Part shown: one piece after another, positions 57,042 to 59,731 of the stretch | How positions within the stretch are numbered: the first letter of the stretch is position 1 | How the letters are laid out: the number at the start of each line of letters is the position of its first letter | NCBI RefSeq assembly: GCF_010091925.1 | Contig: NZ_WVID01000035.1 | Location: 1-59,731, forward strand | Reading direction: 5' to 3' | Source of the DNA: Nostoc sp. B(2019) | GTDB lineage: Bacteria; Cyanobacteriota; Cyanobacteriia; Cyanobacteriales; Nostocaceae | Length of the DNA stretch: 59,731 bases | Notes under the pieces: generated by a model | Databases searched by the model: none | The model's input: the letters and a program-made list of their open reading frames with translations, nothing else | What the model was told of the DNA's origin: nothing | Translations under genes and position numbers: made by a program

Positions 57042-59731
57042 TTAACGTTTGTATTCTGCTGCGTGGTGTTCGCATAGCCATAGATAATGTCCCTCTGGAG
57101 TTAAGATATTTTTTAATCCACCCCAGTGCTGCTGTGGATCTTTTTCTTCTAATAGTTGGCGCAAGGCACGCAAAGCAGCACCATCGACGCGTTCTGGATC
57201 TAAATCCTCACCTCTAGCAATTTTATTTGCTAATTCTAAATCTTCAGATTCTTTGAGTTCAGGTAATTTTGCTGCTAGTTCTTTAAATAGTTCCAAGTCA
57301 TTTTTGAATAACGTTTCATATTCCTTGGGATCTACTACACCTAGCCAAGGGCCAACTATGGGTGCAGCAAACCTTAAATATTGAAATAACCTACTAATAT
57401 AGGGTGCAGTTGCTCTTAGCCATTTAGCAGGTTCATTAATTTCGTATAAACCGCCTTTTTGGGTGGGATGCCAACAGCCTGGTGCTTGGCAATAAAGTTG
57501 TAAATCTAATTTTTGTCCAGCTATAGCTTGCTTCCAAACTTTACTGCCATGCGGACGCAGGACAAACACATTAGGACAATGAGAATCTATTTTTGATTGT
57601 TCGCGGCGGAATGCATTAGTAAATTCTCGTTGCGTCAGTTCTAGAAGATTATTCAGTTTATTTTTAATATCATCATTACCTTTATCAACTCTATTCTTTA
57701 AATCGTTGAGACTGTCTAAAACTGCATCTTGTTTAGTCCAATACAATCCCTGTAATAGTGCTGTTACTGATATATCTTCGTCTTCTATGGCTTCTGGGCA
57801 TTCAATTGTGAGTTTCTGTTTTTGCAATCGCTTTTGTACTTGTTCATAGTCAAACTCGTGAGGGCAAGGTTTACCATTATGACCAAGACAGGGTATTTTG
57901 CGTTGAATTTGCAATCCGGGAAACCGTTCAAGCGTCTTTTCGATACCATCCTTGAGGAGTACAAAGAAATTCAGCGGGTATGCTCCCCGGACTGTTAATT
58001 GCAAGTAGCGTTCATGAGGAAATGCTTGCACTAAAGCTAAATGTTTTTGCTCTGGTGTATCAGCAAACAGGACACCATTTCGCCAATGGGTATTGGTTGT
58101 AAAGCGGTGTTGACGCGCAATAAACCAAGTGGGAATACCCGCAGGAATAGTATTGAGTTGGAATTTCATCGAAATTTCATGACACTCGCTTGATTGTTTT
58201 ATTTGCTGCCATTTTTGTTCATAGTTAGGCGGGTCGAAGGGCAAGCGTTCAACAACCAAACTGATATCCCGGTTTTCTTGAGTGCGGTAGGAAAGGTCAA
58301 AACGCTCCATTAGATGCAAAAAGTGGTCGCGCATTGATGGCTCTAAGTCTCGCCAAAGTTGAGCCATTTCCTGACGGGTGAAGATGCCAACGCGCTTGAT
58401 TACTTCTTCGCTTTCCAGCACTTTGCTGATATATTCTGTCACCCACTGGGGTTTGAGGATAACGGTATCGTTAAGTTCTTCGTTGTCTTGGAAGTAGAGA
58501 ATTTCACCTAATTCATGCAGCCATCGCGCTAGCACTTCCTTGCTGATGTCAGCAACTTTGGACTCAGCCATGATGTCCCACAATTGTTGTGGTGTGATTT
58601 GTTTTTTCGGTTGGGTGCGGATGGCATTGGCAGCATTTAGCCAGGTGGTAGGCCAGATTTCACCCATTAATGGTAACTTGGCAGCTGCTTCTGCGATCGC
58701 TTGTCGCAGTTCTTCAACGCCGAGGCTAATTTTAGAGCTAATTTTACAATGTTCGACAATTTGGGGGTACTTGCGGCGTAACTCGGTCAGGGGAAGGTCT
58801 GCGTCTCGCTCATCGATGTGGGTGGCGACGAGTAAAATCGGAGATTCTGGGGCTAAGGCTTTGATAGTATCCAGCCAGTAATAGAGTTTACCTTGCTCAA
58901 ATCCCAGTCGGGCATTCCAGGCAAGTAAGAACAGGGAGCGGTTGGTGAGAAAGAATTGATGGGTAGCATGATAAATTTCCTGTCCTCCAAAGTCCCAGGT
59001 GTTCAGCTGCATTCTGACATCTGCTTGCGTGGGATGGGTTAATTCCAGGGATTTAATTTCAATACCGTGGGTGGTGGATTCCTGGGTGTCGAACTGTTCA
59101 CCGCGCAATGCTCTTAATAAGGATGTTTTACCTACACCCCCTTCACCGACAACTAGCAGTTTAGAAACCCACTGCCGTTGGTTACCCTCTAACCTTTCTC
59201 GCAGATAGGTAAAAATCGCCTGCGTTCCTTGCTCGATAATCTCAGGCGGCGGCGAAGTTAATGGATTGTTATGGAGGTCTAGCGTTGTCAAGTTGGAGAG
59301 TTGGCTGAATTCTGGCGGCAGGCTGCTCAGTTGATTATCAGCCAGGAATAATGTTGTTAGGCTGGAGAGTTGGCAAAATTCAAGCGGCAGGCTGCTGAGT
59401 TGATTGTTATCGAGGTATAGCCTTGTCAAGTTGGAGAGTTGGCAAAATTCAAGCGGCAGGCTGCTGAGTTGATTGTTATCGAGGTATAGCCTTGTCAAGT
59501 TGGAGAGTTGGCTGAATTCTGGCGGCAGGCTGCTGAGTTGATTGTTAGCGAGGGATAGCGTTGTCAAGTTGGAGAGTTGGCTGATTTCTGGCGGCAGGCT
59601 GCTGAGTTGATTGTTAGCGAGGGATAGCGTTGTCAAGTTGGAGAGTTGGCTGATTTCTGGCGGCAGGCTGCTGAGTTGATTGTTATTGAGGAATAGCGTT
59701 GTCAAGTTGGAGAGTTGGCTGATTTCTGGCG
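57042..59731 (-). CDS. Roco protein (leucine-rich repeats, Roc GTPase, COR domain), 5' end outside the window
   Basis: At least 896 residues; the frame is open to the window edge, so the true start is missing. At least seven 23-residue LRRs (LxxLxLxNNQLSSLPPEISQL) precede a Roc GTPase: P-loop VGEGGVGKTSLLRAL, switch NTWDFGGQEIYHATHQF and base-recognition THIDERD. A COR domain follows (LHELGEILYFQDNEEL..., ILKPQWVTEYI), then a helical segment (LKNRVDKGNDDIKNKL) and a C-terminal domain with CPNVFVLRP. Roco proteins are dimeric GTPases; cyanobacterial members have no known target. No kinase domain is present. Confidence 0.92.
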   Translation of the reverse strand, partial: PEISQLSNLTTLFLNNNQLSSLPPEISQLSNLTTLSLANNQLSSLPPEISQLSNLTTLSLANNQLSSLPPEFSQLSNLTRLYLDNNQLSSLPLEFCQLSNLTRLYLDNNQLSSLPLEFCQLSSLTTLFLADNQLSSLPPEFSQLSNLTTLDLHNNPLTSPPPEIIEQGTQAIFTYLRERLEGNQRQWVSKLLVVGEGGVGKTSLLRALRGEQFDTQESTTHGIEIKSLELTHPTQADVRMQLNTWDFGGQEIYHATHQFFLTNRSLFLLAWNARLGFEQGKLYYWLDTIKALAPESPILLVATHIDERDADLPLTELRRKYPQIVEHCKISSKISLGVEELRQAIAEAAAKLPLMGEIWPTTWLNAANAIRTQPKKQITPQQLWDIMAESKVADISKEVLARWLHELGEILYFQDNEELNDTVILKPQWVTEYISKVLESEEVIKRVGIFTRQEMAQLWRDLEPSMRDHFLHLMERFDLSYRTQENRDISLVVERLPFDPPNYEQKWQQIKQSSECHEISMKFQLNTIPAGIPTWFIARQHRFTTNTHWRNGVLFADTPEQKHLALVQAFPHERYLQLTVRGAYPLNFFVLLKDGIEKTLERFPGLQIQRKIPCLGHNGKPCPHEFDYEQVQKRLQKQKLTIECPEAIEDEDISVTALLQGLYWTKQDAVLDSLNDLKNRVDKGNDDIKNKLNNLLELTQREFTNAFRREQSKIDSHCPNVFVLRPHGSKVWKQAIAGQKLDLQLYCQAPGCWHPTQKGGLYEINEPAKWLRATAPYISRLFQYLRFAAPIVGPWLGVVDPKEYETLFKNDLELFKELAAKLPELKESEDLELANKIARGEDLDPERVDGAALRALRQLLEEKDPQQHWGGLKNILTPEGHYLWLCEHHAAEYKR
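59281..59731. repeat. 69-bp tandem repeats encoding LRRs
   Basis: The LRR part of the Roco gene is built of nearly identical 69-base units (for example GGCGGCAGGCTGCTGAGTTG once per unit), each one 23-residue repeat. Pairs of neighbouring units differ at only a few bases, which suggests recent copying. The array continues past the window edge. Confidence 0.85.

Overview
The window is from a filamentous, probably heterocyst-forming cyanobacterium close to Nostoc or Anabaena. The palindrome GCGATCGC (HIP1) is frequent in genes. There is a phycocyanobilin synthesis gene (pcyA), a PsbP-like photosystem II protein, a hormogonium polysaccharide (hps) cluster and a DevBCA-type exporter. Spacers carry Nostoc-style dispersed palindromes and pyrimidine-rich stretches. 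I saw no rRNA, tRNA, CRISPR array, intact insertion sequence or prophage.

Layout. 1-560: geneless left edge with a hairpin like an IS200/IS605 right end and an orphan terminator. 564-8605: a 2TM-domain protein, a creatininase-family hydrolase, a two-gene sensor/hybrid kinase pair, polyphosphate glucokinase and a membrane-anchored SDR. 8820-9260: a 42-bp tandem repeat array and a 53-residue peptide with a double-glycine leader. 9414-11970: RNA 3'-phosphate cyclase and an FAD-linked oxidase. 12678-26524: the hps cluster, with HpsA, four further pseudopilins, two tandem HpsE-type glycosyltransferases, three other glycosyltransferases and HpsJ, closed by a clear terminator at 26545. 26978-33211: a DUF502 protein, NusB, FtsY and a GAF/PP2C phosphatase, with a 1.2-kb geneless gap before the phosphatase. 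33353-36053: an EndoU ribonuclease gene with a lamin-tail domain, broken by a small insertion carrying a stop codon, then an unknown gene and a second 42-bp repeat array. 36192-38638: PsbP-like protein, Maf, a small unknown protein, PcyA. 38677-38925: remnant of an IS982-type transposase. 39375-42996: devBCA. 43100-55765: housekeeping genes (rpmB, htpG, a GT4 glycosyltransferase, clpB, gloA, eno, argC, ribBA) separated by dispersed repeats and one MITE-like element. 55840-59731: a cell-wall amidase and a Roco (LRR-Roc-COR) protein that runs off the right end.

The strongest functional unit is the hps cluster: type IV prepilin-like proteins that would form or prime a secretion apparatus, next to the glycosyltransferases that build the polysaccharide used in gliding. 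The most unusual observations are the interrupted EndoU-lamin-tail gene, the unlisted double-glycine peptide, two related 42-bp tandem arrays in opposite orientation 27 kb apart, a dispersed-repeat insertion inside a HAMP domain, and a possible 38-residue membrane peptide broken in an A-run.
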